A DNA stretch of 40,282 nt from positions 1 to 40,282 of the forward strand of contig JALOQX010000029.1 of NCBI GenBank assembly GCA_025459265.1, written 5' to 3'. Both the position numbers and the translations under genes were made by a program. Origin of the DNA: Pirellulaceae bacterium (GTDB taxonomy: Bacteria; Planctomycetota; Planctomycetia; Pirellulales; Pirellulaceae). Positions 6,416 through 15,819 of this stretch are shown here, piece after piece. The notes under the pieces are model-generated. The model did not search any database. It saw only the letters and a program-made list of their open reading frames with translations, and was not told where the DNA came from. Numbering within the stretch: the first letter of the stretch is position 1; the number at the start of each line of letters is the position of its first letter.

Positions 6416-8344
6416 TTTGGTTTGCAGCAGGTCGAGCACGGCTTGTACGGCCTGGTCCGGGGGAAGGTCGTGCGTGGAGACCTCCAGATCGGCGGTGGTC
6501 GGCGGTTCGTAGGCGGACGTGATGCCCGGAAAGCTGGCGATTTCACCCCGGGCGGCGGCGTCATAACGACCGGTCGCATCGCGCTGTCGGCAGACATCGA
6601 GCGGCGTGGAAAGGTGCACGTGCAGGAATCGGTCGGCGCCAATCAGGTCGCGCATGCGCTGTCGCACGTCGTCGTGGGGCGCCACGAAGGCGGCGAGGCA
6701 GATGAGACCGGCGTCGTTGAGCATCTTCGCGATTTCAGCAGCTCGGCGGAGATTCTCCGAACGCTCGTCGGCTGAAAAACCAAGGTCGCGGCTGATGCCA
6801 AAGCGCATGGTCTGGCCGTCGAGCAGCACGCACTTCCTGCCGGCCCAGAACAGGCGCTGTTCCAGATCGAGGGCGAGTGTCGTCTTGCCGGAACCGCTCA
6901 GCCCGGTGATCAACAACGTGAAAGGCGCTTGTCCGTAATGCCGTGCGCGCTCCTCGCCGCTGACGCGGCTGACGGCGCGCTGCAACCGCAGACCTGCCGG
7001 CTGGTCGTCCCAATGCTCACCGCTGCTCGACGAGTCGCTGGGGTCGAGGAACATGCCTGCCGCCACCGTTTCGTGCGTGACGCGATCGACCAGGATGAAC
7101 GCGCCCGTCGCTCGATTACGCCGATAGGCGTCGAACATCACCGGATCGCGCGTGGCGAGCCGACAACGGCCGATCTCGTTGAGTCGGAGTGTGGTGGCCT
7201 GCGAGCGCTGCAGCGTGTTAACGTCGATTGTGTAGCGAACCAGCTGGATCTCGCCCGACGTGCGCCGCGTGGTATGCTTGACCCAATACGACTTCCCAGG
7301 CATCAGCGGTTCTTCGGACATCCAGACCAGCATGGCGTCGGCGTCGCGACAGATGTGGGGCCGGTTTCCGGGGCAAACCAGCATGTCGCCACGGGCGACA
7401 TCGATCTCGTCATCCAGCGTGACGGTGATCGACTCCGCCACAGCGGCCTCGGCGAGGTCGCCGTCGCGCGTCACGATGCGGCGAATGCGGCTCCTCTTCT
7501 TGGATGGCAGCACGACGATCTCATCTCCGACGCGCAGCGTGCCCGACGCGATCGTCCCGCTGAATCCGCGAAAGCTGGAATCGGGCCGATTGACCCACTG
7601 CACGGGAAAACGCAGATCGTGGACGTTGGCTTCGGCACCGATGTAGATATTCTCCAACAGGTGCAACAGCGAGCCATCGGCGTACCACGCGGTGTTGGCG
7701 CTGGGGCGGGCCACGTTGTCGCCCTTCAACGCCGACAGGGGCACGAAGCGAAGCTCGGGGATGTCGAGCCTGGCGGCGAAGTGGCGGAAGTCGAGACAGA
7801 TGGTGTGGAAGACGGACTCGTCGTAATCCACCAGGTCCATCTTGTTCACCGCCAGAATCACATGTTTGATGCCCAAGAGCGAGACGATGAATGCGTGGCG
7901 TTTCGTTTGCGGACGCAGTCCCTTGCTGGCATCGACCAGGATCACCGCCAGCTCAGCCGTCGAAGCGCCGGTCGCCATGTTGCGGGTGAATTGTTCATGG
8001 CCGGGCGTATCGGCGATGATGAATTTCCGCCGGGTGGTCGCGAAGTAGCGGTACGCGACGTCGATCGTAATTCCCTGCTGCCGTTCGTCTTCCAGGCCGT
8101 CCAACAGCAAAGCGGGATCGATGTCGGCGCCCGTCGTACCATGTCGTTCACTATCCTTCTGCAGGGTCGCGATCTGATCGTCGTAGACCGCGCCGGTCTC
8201 CAGCAGCAGACGGCCGATCAGCGTGCTCTTGCCATCGTCGACGCTGCCGCAAGTGATGAAGCGCAGCAACTCCTTGTTGGCATGGTCGGCCAGCAAATCG
8301 AGGCCGGCCGCGGCGGATGATGCCCCTGTGGCTGCGGCATGCAT
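6389..8344 (-). CDS. cysNC: Bifunctional sulfate adenylyltransferase subunit 1 / adenylylsulfate kinase
   Basis: Fusion of the GTPase subunit of ATP sulfurylase with APS kinase (651 residues), making APS and then PAPS in sulfate assimilation. The GTPase half (about 1-430) shows GSVDDGKS (33-40), ERQQGITIDVAYRYF, DTPGHEQF (112-119) and NKMD (167-170). The kinase half (about 470-640) has P-loop GLSGSGKT (481-488) and DGQTMRFGISRDLGFS (509-524). The usual phosphorylated serine of the FISP motif is Ala here (FVAPH); that serine is not universally required. Start ATG 8344 has AGGAAA upstream; an in-frame TTG lies at 8374. The last about ten residues (TKGDRDICRG) and the stop come from the 179-bp repeat. 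It follows cysD by 50 bases, as expected for the CysD-CysN complex. Confidence 0.95.
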   Translation of the reverse strand: MHAAATGASSAAAGLDLLADHANKELLRFITCGSVDDGKSTLIGRLLLETGAVYDDQIATLQKDSERHGTTGADIDPALLLDGLEDERQQGITIDVAYRYFATTRRKFIIADTPGHEQFTRNMATGASTAELAVILVDASKGLRPQTKRHAFIVSLLGIKHVILAVNKMDLVDYDESVFHTICLDFRHFAARLDIPELRFVPLSALKGDNVARPSANTAWYADGSLLHLLENIYIGAEANVHDLRFPVQWVNRPDSSFRGFSGTIASGTLRVGDEIVVLPSKKRSRIRRIVTRDGDLAEAAVAESITVTLDDEIDVARGDMLVCPGNRPHICRDADAMLVWMSEEPLMPGKSYWVKHTTRRTSGEIQLVRYTIDVNTLQRSQATTLRLNEIGRCRLATRDPVMFDAYRRNRATGAFILVDRVTHETVAAGMFLDPSDSSSSGEHWDDQPAGLRLQRAVSRVSGEERARHYGQAPFTLLITGLSGSGKTTLALDLEQRLFWAGRKCVLLDGQTMRFGISRDLGFSADERSENLRRAAEIAKMLNDAGLICLAAFVAPHDDVRQRMRDLIGADRFLHVHLSTPLDVCRQRDATGRYDAAARGEIASFPGITSAYEPPTTADLEVSTHDLPPDQAVQAVLDLLQTKGDRDICRG

Positions 8345-8394
8345 GGCGTCTTTCCTGAGGCGAGGTGAATCCAATGGATCGGCAACCGGTCCGA

Positions 8395-9333
8395 TCAGAA
8401 ATACCCGTCGCGTTTCTTACGCTCCATGGCGGCCGATTCATCGCGGTCAATCGCGCGTCCTTGTCGTTCGGAGGACCGCGTCGTCAACATCTCGTGGACG
8501 ATGGCCTCCACCGTCGTGGCGGTCGACGCGATAGCTCCGGTTACGGGATAACAACCCAGCGTCCGGAATCGCACCATCTTCATCTCCGGTATTTCTCCAG
8601 CGCGCAATCGCATGCGCTCGTCGTCCACGACGATCAGGTCGCCCTGGCGCTGTACGACCGGGCGCCAGCTGGCGAAGTACAGCGGCACGATCGGAACATG
8701 CTCGTGCAGGATGTACTGCCAGACGTCCAGTTCCGTCCAATTCGAGAGCGGAAACACGCGCAGGCACTCGTCCGACCGCTTCCAGGTGTTGTACAGGCTC
8801 CACAACTCCGGACGCTGATTGCGCGGGTCCCAGCGGTGATGCCGATCACGGAAGGAAAACACGCGCTCCTTCGCGCGCGAGCGTTCTTCGTCGCGGCGAC
8901 CGCCGCCGATCGCGGCGTCGAAGCCGAACGTGGTCAACGCACGCTTCAACGGCTGCGTCCGCATCACGTCGGTGTAGATCTGGCTGCCGTGGTCGAAGGG
9001 ATTGATCCCGGCGCGGACTCCCTCTTCATTCACGTAGGCGATGACGTCCAGCCCGAGTTCGCCCCGCACGTAGCGGTCCCGAAACTCGATCATCTCGCGA
9101 AACTCCCACGTCGAATCGATGTGCAAGAGGGGGAACGGCGGCTTGCCCGGATAGAACGCCTTCAAGGCCAGGTGCAGGATGACCGAGGAATCCTTGCCGA
9201 TCGAGTAGAGCAGCACGGGACTCTCGAGCTCGGCAACCACCTCGCGCAGAATGTGGATGCTTTCGGCTTCCAGTTGTCGCAGATGCGAAGCGCCTCTTGA
9301 CGGCAGCAGATGATTGGCGTCGGGTCTCGTCAT
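8395..9333 (-). CDS. cysD: Sulfate adenylyltransferase subunit 2
   Basis: 312 residues, the usual CysD length. It adenylylates sulfate with ATP, driven by GTP hydrolysis in CysN. The PP-loop pyrophosphatase motif is [13 protein letters not shown]. Other family stretches are [31 protein letters not shown] and [15 protein letters not shown], and the protein ends KKRDGYF, the characteristic CysD tail. It lies upstream of cysNC in one transcription unit. A 127-base gap separates it from the isocitrate dehydrogenase gene upstream, so it may have its own promoter or be read through. Confidence 0.96.
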   Translation of the reverse strand: MTRPDANHLLPSRGASHLRQLEAESIHILREVVAELESPVLLYSIGKDSSVILHLALKAFYPGKPPFPLLHIDSTWEFREMIEFRDRYVRGELGLDVIAYVNEEGVRAGINPFDHGSQIYTDVMRTQPLKRALTTFGFDAAIGGGRRDEERSRAKERVFSFRDRHHRWDPRNQRPELWSLYNTWKRSDECLRVFPLSNWTELDVWQYILHEHVPIVPLYFASWRPVVQRQGDLIVVDDERMRLRAGEIPEMKMVRFRTLGCYPVTGAIASTATTVEAIVHEMLTTRSSERQGRAIDRDESAAMERKKRDGYF

Positions 9334-9460
9334 GTGTTCCGTCCGCAGGTTGTGGCCCTCGCAGAGCAGTCGTCAACGGCCGAGGGGGGTGACGACATGA
9401 AAACAGTCAGGCAGCGCCGTTTTACCGGGCCGGGGTGCGGGCAGTTGACCGGCCAGGACG

Positions 9461-10906
9461 TCACTGGCCCTGCCCCAGCGAGAATCCCGGTTCCCCGTCG
9501 AAATAGTAGAGGTGCTCCGTCTTGATCACGTCGAACCCCAGCTTGCCAATCCGCGACAGCAACTGGAAAACACGGTCCTGCTCCAGCGGTGGAGCACGGT
9601 CGTCCAGCTGGAAACGGCAGCGCCAGTGGTCCGTGCAGAATGTCTCCGGAGCACCTTTCGGCCACACTTTGAGCCCTCGGTTGGTGATCATCGAGAGCTC
9701 GAGGCCGTCGCTGCTTGCCTGCGCCAACAGCGGGCCGAGAACGTTCGGATCCCGATCGCGGTCGTTCCAGAACAGGAAGACGTCGACGCCGCGCAACACG
9801 CGCTCGCCCGGCGCGTACCGCGGCGCTGGCGGGATCGCAAGGGCTTGCTCGGAGGGATACGCGACCGCCGCGAGGCTGACGGGTTTCTGGCCGAGCCGCT
9901 CGATGACCGCGTCGGCGAATTGACGGGTCCCGACCTTCTGCCGGCTCACGTCCTCCCGAAACACGTCGTACGTGTGGATGCCGTCCTCCAGGGTGCGGAG
10001 CCAGGCGTTGTGGACCCTGGCGGCGACGTCGCGCAGACCGAGGTGCACCAGCATCAGCACCCCGCCCATCAGCAGTCCCGAAGGGTTCGCCAGGTTCTGC
10101 CCGGCCCGTCGCGGCGCCGAGCCGTGGATCGCCTCGAACATCGCGGCGTGCTCGCCGATATTGGCCGAACCGGCCATGCCGACGGAGCCTGCAATCTGCG
10201 CGGCGACATCGCTCAACACATCGCCGTAGAGATTCGGGAGCACGACGACGTCAAACGTCTCCGGTGAATCGGCGAGCTTGGCGGCGCCGATGTCGACAAT
10301 CCAGTGTTCGTGCTCGATTTCCGGATACTCGCGTGCGACCTCCTCGAACACCCGGTGAAAGAGGCCGTCGGTCAGCTTCATGATGTTGTCTTTGGTGAAG
10401 CAGGTGACTTTCCGGCGGCCGTAGACGCGGGCATAGGCGAACGCGTAACGGCAGATCCTCTCGGTGCCGGGGCGGCTGATCAGCTTGAGCGTTTGGTAGA
10501 CTTCATCGGTCTGCCGATGCTCGATCCCCGCGTAGAGGTCTTCCTCATTCTCGCGGATGATCACCACGTCCATGTCGGGATGCCTGGTGCGGACGAAGGG
10601 GTGGAAGGCACGGCAGGGACGCACGTTGGCGAAGAGCCCCAGGGTCTTCCGCGTCGTGACGTTGATGCTTTTGAATCCGCTGCCTTGGGGAGTCGTGATG
10701 GGGGCCTTGTAGAAGACCTTCGTCCGGCGGATCGAATCCCAGAAACCGGGCTCGATGCCGGAGGTGTTTCCAGCCAGGTAGACTCTCTCCCCGACATGCA
10801 CCTCTTCGTATTCCAGCTCCGCGCCTGCCGCGTCCAGGACACGCAAGCAGGCGTCCATGATCTCTGGTCCAATTCCGTCCCCGCGTGCGACAGTGATGGT
10901 GGTCAT
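9461..10906 (-). CDS. icd: NADP-type isocitrate dehydrogenase with C-terminal extension
   Basis: 481 residues. It interconverts isocitrate and 2-oxoglutarate plus CO2. The catalytic part (about 1-335) has ARGDGIGPEI at the start, the substrate segment GSGFKSINVTTRK, IIRENEEDLYAGIEH, the metal-binding region DVVVLPNLYGDVLSD, and GSAPRRAGQNLANPSG. A roughly 140-residue extension follows (containing GVDVFLFWNDRDRDP and CRFQLDDR), as in the long isocitrate dehydrogenases of alphaproteobacterial type (PRK09222-like). The start MTTITVARGDG at 10906 is fixed by similarity and by GGGGAG seven bases upstream; the frame is open farther up but that part lies over another gene. It starts 14 bases after the carbonic-anhydrase-like gene, so it is probably co-transcribed with the DAB genes. 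Confidence 0.93.
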   Translation of the reverse strand: MTTITVARGDGIGPEIMDACLRVLDAAGAELEYEEVHVGERVYLAGNTSGIEPGFWDSIRRTKVFYKAPITTPQGSGFKSINVTTRKTLGLFANVRPCRAFHPFVRTRHPDMDVVIIRENEEDLYAGIEHRQTDEVYQTLKLISRPGTERICRYAFAYARVYGRRKVTCFTKDNIMKLTDGLFHRVFEEVAREYPEIEHEHWIVDIGAAKLADSPETFDVVVLPNLYGDVLSDVAAQIAGSVGMAGSANIGEHAAMFEAIHGSAPRRAGQNLANPSGLLMGGVLMLVHLGLRDVAARVHNAWLRTLEDGIHTYDVFREDVSRQKVGTRQFADAVIERLGQKPVSLAAVAYPSEQALAIPPAPRYAPGERVLRGVDVFLFWNDRDRDPNVLGPLLAQASSDGLELSMITNRGLKVWPKGAPETFCTDHWRCRFQLDDRAPPLEQDRVFQLLSRIGKLGFDVIKTEHLYYFDGEPGFSLGQGQ

Positions 10907-10920
10907 CGTGATGCTCCCCG

Positions 10921-11487
10921 TTACGAGCACAGCGGCCGGTACGTATCGGTGTCCACGTCGTAGGCGAGAAACAGCCCGCTTTCGGCGCGATAAAACAGCC
11001 CGTACACGGCCAGCTCCCCGCCACGCCAGCGACGGTGCACGACGGGAATTCGTGATACCTGCTGCACCTGCTCGGCGAACCGATCCTGAACCTCGCGATG
11101 CTGGGCGGCCAGGCGGTGAATCCCGGCCAGCAGCTTGTCGCAGCGCGCATCCGCTTGGGCGACGGTCTTTGCAGGTGCCCGTGTCGCGCGGATCTGCGTG
11201 CCCCCCACCTGCGAGCTGCCGACGAGCACCAAGTGCGCCACCTCGCCCTGCTGCAATGCCCACTCGATCGTCTCAGCAAGTTCGCCGCCGTGGAAGTCCC
11301 ACGTGTCCTGGGATACCTCAAGCACGGCTGCCGACTCGCCCGCCAGCGCGGACATGAGGGAGTCCACCACGCGGGCATTGTTGTGCGCGATCACGAGCCA
11401 TTGCACGGGCGTCAGCGCCTGGTCGAATACCGGCTCCAGCGCGGCAATGTGTGCGTTCACCGCCGTGCGTGAGAGTGTCGAGGTCAT
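10921..11487 (-). CDS. Beta-carbonic-anhydrase-like protein lacking zinc ligands
   Basis: 188 residues with the outline of a beta-class carbonic anhydrase. WLVIAHNNARVVDSL (30-44) sits where active enzymes have CxDxR, and LVLVGSSQVGG (86-96) where they have GHxxCG. The C-terminal strand pair VYGLFYRAESG matches the usual 'VxGxxYDxxTG'. In this alignment the Cys and Asp of CxDxR become His35 and Asn37 (Arg39 is kept), and the His and Cys of HxxC become Ser91 and Val94, so zinc binding and hydration chemistry should be lost. AAGGAG eight bases upstream supports the start. It lies 34 bases after dabA and 14 before icd. I infer a structural or bicarbonate-sensing partner of the DAB complex. The family call rests on reading motifs by eye. 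Confidence 0.62.
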   Translation of the reverse strand: MTSTLSRTAVNAHIAALEPVFDQALTPVQWLVIAHNNARVVDSLMSALAGESAAVLEVSQDTWDFHGGELAETIEWALQQGEVAHLVLVGSSQVGGTQIRATRAPAKTVAQADARCDKLLAGIHRLAAQHREVQDRFAEQVQQVSRIPVVHRRWRGGELAVYGLFYRAESGLFLAYDVDTDTYRPLCS

Positions 11488-11521
11488 CAGAGAATCTCCT
11501 TGAAATCTGGCACAGAAGGTT

Positions 11522-14131
11522 TCAGTGTGTGGCTTGCCACGCCCCGCCGGCGACCCGGTTCACGGCGGGTGGCGTCAGTGCGTCCCAGGTCCGCTGGCCG
11601 GTGTAACGGTAGAATCCGCCGCCGTCCACCGCGACCAGTTGCACCCAGCCGTGGGTCAGCAGGTTGGCGAGGACCGTGTGTCGCGCAACAATGGCCTCGA
11701 TCGCCGCGGCGGGAGCGGCGATCACGGCGAGCAGCCGGAGCGCATCATGCTGATAACGTGTGCCGTCGTGCACCGATTGCCACGGCAGACCCGTCATCAG
11801 ATCGCCGCCGTTGCCCGAGAACACCCCGAATCGTCCCACCACGTTGTGCAGTGTCTTGGTGCCGCTGCCGCAGTGGGTCGGGTCGACCGTCGAGGCGTAG
11901 TACTGCATGTTGATCCAATGTGCGACGATCAGTGGCGCGGTCATGATCTGCTCGAGGATCGCGAAGTCCAAGTCCTCGCGATAGTCATAGCTGTGCAGGA
12001 ACGTCCGCCCGTCAAGCGAGAAGGCTTGGGTCACGTCGCGCGGCGCGGCGATAAAAGCCGCGTTACCAGCGAGTCCCCATTCCGGACGGACCTCCGACCA
12101 GTCGCGACTTCGGCGGATCAAGTCGTCGGCATGCCGTTCAGGCAGTTGAGAGAGTCGTTCCCGGCGGGTGTGACGGGAGGCCGAGACGACGATCGCCCGC
12201 AGTGCCTCCAGGTCGCGACGATGCGACGCGGGAACGTTGGGGGCATCAAAGAATTCGACTTCATCCGTCGTCGTGTTGTGCAACGCCGCCATGAAGTGCG
12301 TCTCCTGCGGAATCTCGATACCGCGCTGGGCAAGCGCCAGACGAACCGTTTCCTGATTGAGCAGCAGCGCGGCGAAACGCGCGTTTGGCTCGCCCGAGTG
12401 CCCCCCGCACGCGCCGCAGTCCAAGCCGGCCTGCAGCGGGTTGTTCGCGGTCCGGGCGCCGTGTCCACAGAAGACGATCAGCCGCGCAAAGTTATCCACG
12501 ATTCCGATTCCGCGCAGCAACGACTCGGCCAGGTCGGCCTGCCGGGACGCGCACACGCCCTGCTGGTCCAGTCCGCGAAGCGTCGGGGCGAGGTATTGCC
12601 GGTCGTCTTTCGCCACACCGTCGAAGCGGCTCGCACAAGCGGCTCCTCTCCCGATCACTTGTGACAACATTGTCAGTCCGTAGAACAGACCGCTCGTTTC
12701 GACGAACGCAAAACAGCTGGCCGCGGAGGCTTGAAACCCCTTCCAGGACTTGCGCAGGAAACCGACCAATGTCCGTCGCTCGATCGCAGCGTGCGCGTTT
12801 GCTGTCGCTTCGTCGCCGATCCCTTCGTACACTGTGAACTGCGGCGCAGTCAGTGCGGGGACCTGCGCGCGGCCGCGTGATTCCGCCCATCCCACGAATT
12901 CAAGTGGCATACCGAAGAAGCCGGCAAAGCCGAAGGTCTCGACCGCACCGGAGGCCGCTTCAAGGTGGCGCCGGATCCGCTCAGACCGCACGTCGATGCA
13001 GAACACGCATTGCGCCAAGCGCCCATCGGCGGAGGGCGCGCGGGACGTGCCGTCGGTGCGCTTGATGTGCGCGAGCAGCTGCCTGCGGAAAGCAATCTCA
13101 CTCCCTTTCAGCAGCGCGTAGCGACGCAGTTCTTCGTCGGTCGGCGGCGCCGTGAGACGGGATGCCGAGCGGTGATCGTTCGCCAGCGACGCCCAATCCA
13201 CTCGGAAGCCGAGTTGGTCCGAGATTGCGACCTCGTAGGCCAGCCGCATCGCCAGCAAGCCAGCCAGATCGGTGCTCTCTTCGCCGCGCCGTTGGGCCTC
13301 GACCTGTTGGTAATTCGCCCAGGCGCTCCAGCCGGGCATCGCCAGGGCTTCACAGATCAGGAAATCCTCCCACTGGTCTGGCGGAACGGCCATGGAGTTG
13401 AGGAGTACGGCCAACGCGACATGCGGATCGTGCGGCAGGGCCGCTGCCAGTTTCCGCAAACCCGCCACGCCGAGAATCGCGAAGCGGTAATCATGCCGCA
13501 CGGCCCGTCGCCAGGCGTCATAAAGAGGCAACTCGCGCCAGGGATTCGACCAGACGGCCTGCCCTTCGTCATAGTGACTGGAACAGTGTTTGGAGATTTC
13601 CGCGAGGACGAGGCGGGACCAATCTGATTCCGTGTGTTCGTCCAACAGTTCGGTGAACGTGCGTACGCGGCGGTCGGGATTGCTGGACGTCCTGACTGGT
13701 GCGTCTGTGAGCGGGCTCCCCGTGCCGGGTTGGAGAAGCAACGCGACCACTTGATTCACGTCGATCCGCTCGGCGCCCACAACGCCGTCGGCGACCAATT
13801 CGTCGACCGCCGCGTCGATGTCCTCGCGGCACAGCAGGCCGGCGGCGAACTGGTCGCGGTAGTAGGCCACCGGCATCAGGGTTTCCAGATCCGACACCCT
13901 GCGGAGCGACGCGCGCGCAGTGAGGAATTCGTGCGCAGTACATCCCGCGTACGGATTGACCGCCACGTAGTCCTGCAGCGGCCACACGGGTGCGATCTTC
14001 TGCCGCACGCGCTCCATGACACCCCGCACGCGCGCGCAGCGCTCGCGAAATTCGTGAGACGCGACGTTGCCCGGGCCGGCGGGCCGGCGCGGACCTGTGC
14101 CTTGTGGGGTGGCAACGTTTCGTGCGGACAT
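11522..14131 (-). CDS. dabA: DabA/MpsB, zinc-binding subunit of an inorganic-carbon accumulation complex (DUF2309)
   Basis: 869 residues, typical for DUF2309/UPF0753. DabA is a cytoplasmic, beta-carbonic-anhydrase-like subunit that, with the membrane protein DabB, drives one-way hydration of CO2 to bicarbonate; homologues are called MpsB in Staphylococcus. The likely zinc and active-site residues are present: C378 and D380 in VFCIDVRSE, H557 in CGHGAR and C572 in LDCGACGG, with the same His-to-Cys spacing of 15 as in the characterised Halothiobacillus protein. Other family stretches are PLQDYVAVNP near residue 51 and HWINMQYYASTVDP near 738. It follows dabB by 72 bases. All ligands are intact, in contrast to the downstream carbonic-anhydrase-like protein. 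Confidence 0.93.
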   Translation of the reverse strand: MSARNVATPQGTGPRRPAGPGNVASHEFRERCARVRGVMERVRQKIAPVWPLQDYVAVNPYAGCTAHEFLTARASLRRVSDLETLMPVAYYRDQFAAGLLCREDIDAAVDELVADGVVGAERIDVNQVVALLLQPGTGSPLTDAPVRTSSNPDRRVRTFTELLDEHTESDWSRLVLAEISKHCSSHYDEGQAVWSNPWRELPLYDAWRRAVRHDYRFAILGVAGLRKLAAALPHDPHVALAVLLNSMAVPPDQWEDFLICEALAMPGWSAWANYQQVEAQRRGEESTDLAGLLAMRLAYEVAISDQLGFRVDWASLANDHRSASRLTAPPTDEELRRYALLKGSEIAFRRQLLAHIKRTDGTSRAPSADGRLAQCVFCIDVRSERIRRHLEAASGAVETFGFAGFFGMPLEFVGWAESRGRAQVPALTAPQFTVYEGIGDEATANAHAAIERRTLVGFLRKSWKGFQASAASCFAFVETSGLFYGLTMLSQVIGRGAACASRFDGVAKDDRQYLAPTLRGLDQQGVCASRQADLAESLLRGIGIVDNFARLIVFCGHGARTANNPLQAGLDCGACGGHSGEPNARFAALLLNQETVRLALAQRGIEIPQETHFMAALHNTTTDEVEFFDAPNVPASHRRDLEALRAIVVSASRHTRRERLSQLPERHADDLIRRSRDWSEVRPEWGLAGNAAFIAAPRDVTQAFSLDGRTFLHSYDYREDLDFAILEQIMTAPLIVAHWINMQYYASTVDPTHCGSGTKTLHNVVGRFGVFSGNGGDLMTGLPWQSVHDGTRYQHDALRLLAVIAAPAAAIEAIVARHTVLANLLTHGWVQLVAVDGGGFYRYTGQRTWDALTPPAVNRVAGGAWQATH

Positions 14132-14203
14132 TGGCGGTCGTTCCCGTTGTGCTCGAGTGTCAGGCGGTCGCTCAGGAATACGAGGGCGTGGCCATCCGGA
14201 TCG

Positions 14204-15781
14204 TCACGACTTGGCGAGTCTCGCGAAGACGCGGTGGTACACGGCGTCGACGTAAAACCCATTGACTGCGTGAACGTGGAGCGGCGCAAGCCACGCCAGC
14301 CGGACGCTCCAGTTCAACGCGATGTGCAAACTGAACAGCAGGGCGAACGCCGCGGCAATTCCGATCAGCACCAACATCGAAGCTGCCGGGAACCGGGTCG
14401 TCGGCTGCAACAGGTGATCGACCAGAACGTAGCTCGCGACGTAGACCAGGCACAGTCCCGCGATTCCTGCCCACGCGATGAACGTCGCCGCGCGGCGGCC
14501 CCGCCGGAGCAACTGCCAGCCCCAGGTCGTCAACGCGAGGACGAAGATGAAGGAGAGCACGAAGGCGCCGGGCTTGTCGTTCAGCGGAATGCCCAGGATC
14601 CACAACATCGCGACGTACGCCGTGAGCGTCGCGGCCGCAGCAGCGAGCAGCGCCGCGACGGTGACCCGGAGGTTGGGTGTCGGCGACGCCGCGCCGACCG
14701 TTGACTGAGACTGCGACAGGACGCTGCCGCTGGTGAGAAATGCGTGCGCCTTGTACAGCGAATGGGCGACGATGTGGAGCAGCGCCGCCGAAAAGGCGCC
14801 CAGCCCGCATTGCAGCATCATGAAGCCCATCTGCGCGATCGTCGAATACGCCAACGCTCGTTTGACGCTCGGCTGGGTCATCATCACCACGCCCGCAAAA
14901 CAGGCAGTCACCGTCCCGACCAGTGCCAGCGTCGACAGCGCTGCCGGCGCCAACGCGAACAGCGGGCTCAGGCGAATCACCAAGTAGCCACCCGCATTGA
15001 CGATCCCCGCGTGCATCAGCGCCGATACGGGAGTGGGTGTTTCCATCGTGTCCGGCAGCCAGACATGAAAGGGAAACTGAGCCGACTTGGTGACCGCGCC
15101 CAGCATCAGCAGCCAGGCGATCGCGGCGTGACGGGCGAGGGGTGGCGAGCCGGCTGCCAGCTCGTCCGCCCTGGCGAACAGGTCGGGCAAGTCGAGCGTC
15201 CCGAACGATCGAAAGGTGAGCGCCAACGCGGCGAGCAGAAACGCGTCGCCCAGCCGGCTGATGGCGAACTTCGTCCGCGCCGCCCGCTGCGCCCCAGGGC
15301 GGTGGCGATAGTGCAGCAACAGGCGGTGCAGTCCCAGGCTCGTCATCACCCAGGCCGCGAAGAACAGCAGCAAGTTTCCAGACACCACCATCAGCGAGAC
15401 GGCGCTAATGGTGAAACCCAACCAGCCAAAGTAACGGCCCTGCGCACCCTCGCCGTCCAGGTAACGGATCGAGAATTGACTCACCACCAAACCGACGAAG
15501 GCGACAAGCAACAGCATCAAACTCGTGGCCCCGTCGTAGTAGACTCCCAGGCCGACGCCCGCTTCGGGCAGCACATCGACCAGTCGTAGCGAAAACGGCT
15601 CACGGCCGCCCAGCAGGTACGCGACAGCGAGGGCCAGAGCGAGGAGGAACTCGCAGCCGACCAGCCCCGTCACCAGCCGGCGGACGGTGCGGATGCGCAA
15701 GTTCACGCGCACCGCCGGGACGCATGCGAGGAGAAGCAACTGCAGTGTCAAGAAGGACATGATGGCAGTGACGGGTTCCAC
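14204..15781 (-). CDS. dabB: DabB/MpsA, NuoL-like membrane subunit of the DAB system
   Basis: 525 residues, nearly all transmembrane, of the proton-conducting antiporter family (NADH dehydrogenase subunit 5-like). VTKSAQFPFHVWLPDTMETP followed by SALMHAGIVNAGGYL is the core of the NuoL/MrpA fold, and SLYKAHAFLTSGS matches the lysine-bearing helix later in the protein. It lacks the long C-terminal arm of true NuoL. It is thought to pass cations inward to power DabA. GTG 15781 gives MEPVTAIM and has GGGAG twelve bases upstream; ATG 15760 is an alternative. A hairpin with a U-tract lies in its leader (15820-15861). Confidence 0.93.
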   Translation of the reverse strand: MEPVTAIMSFLTLQLLLLACVPAVRVNLRIRTVRRLVTGLVGCEFLLALALAVAYLLGGREPFSLRLVDVLPEAGVGLGVYYDGATSLMLLLVAFVGLVVSQFSIRYLDGEGAQGRYFGWLGFTISAVSLMVVSGNLLLFFAAWVMTSLGLHRLLLHYRHRPGAQRAARTKFAISRLGDAFLLAALALTFRSFGTLDLPDLFARADELAAGSPPLARHAAIAWLLMLGAVTKSAQFPFHVWLPDTMETPTPVSALMHAGIVNAGGYLVIRLSPLFALAPAALSTLALVGTVTACFAGVVMMTQPSVKRALAYSTIAQMGFMMLQCGLGAFSAALLHIVAHSLYKAHAFLTSGSVLSQSQSTVGAASPTPNLRVTVAALLAAAAATLTAYVAMLWILGIPLNDKPGAFVLSFIFVLALTTWGWQLLRRGRRAATFIAWAGIAGLCLVYVASYVLVDHLLQPTTRFPAASMLVLIGIAAAFALLFSLHIALNWSVRLAWLAPLHVHAVNGFYVDAVYHRVFARLAKS

Positions 15782-15819
15782 AGCGCTCGGCTACTCCCGC
15801 GAAAGGTCCGCTGTCGGGC

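Noticed and set aside
9451-9469. Inverted repeat GGCCAG/CTGGCC around the icd stop codon as a terminator
   Set aside because: The stem is only six base pairs, the stop codon lies in the loop and no U-tract follows.
11525-14704. Several plus-strand open frames antisense to dabA and dabB
   Set aside because: The minus-strand products are clear family members with intact active sites; the opposite frames are low-complexity Arg/Pro/Ala-rich shadows.
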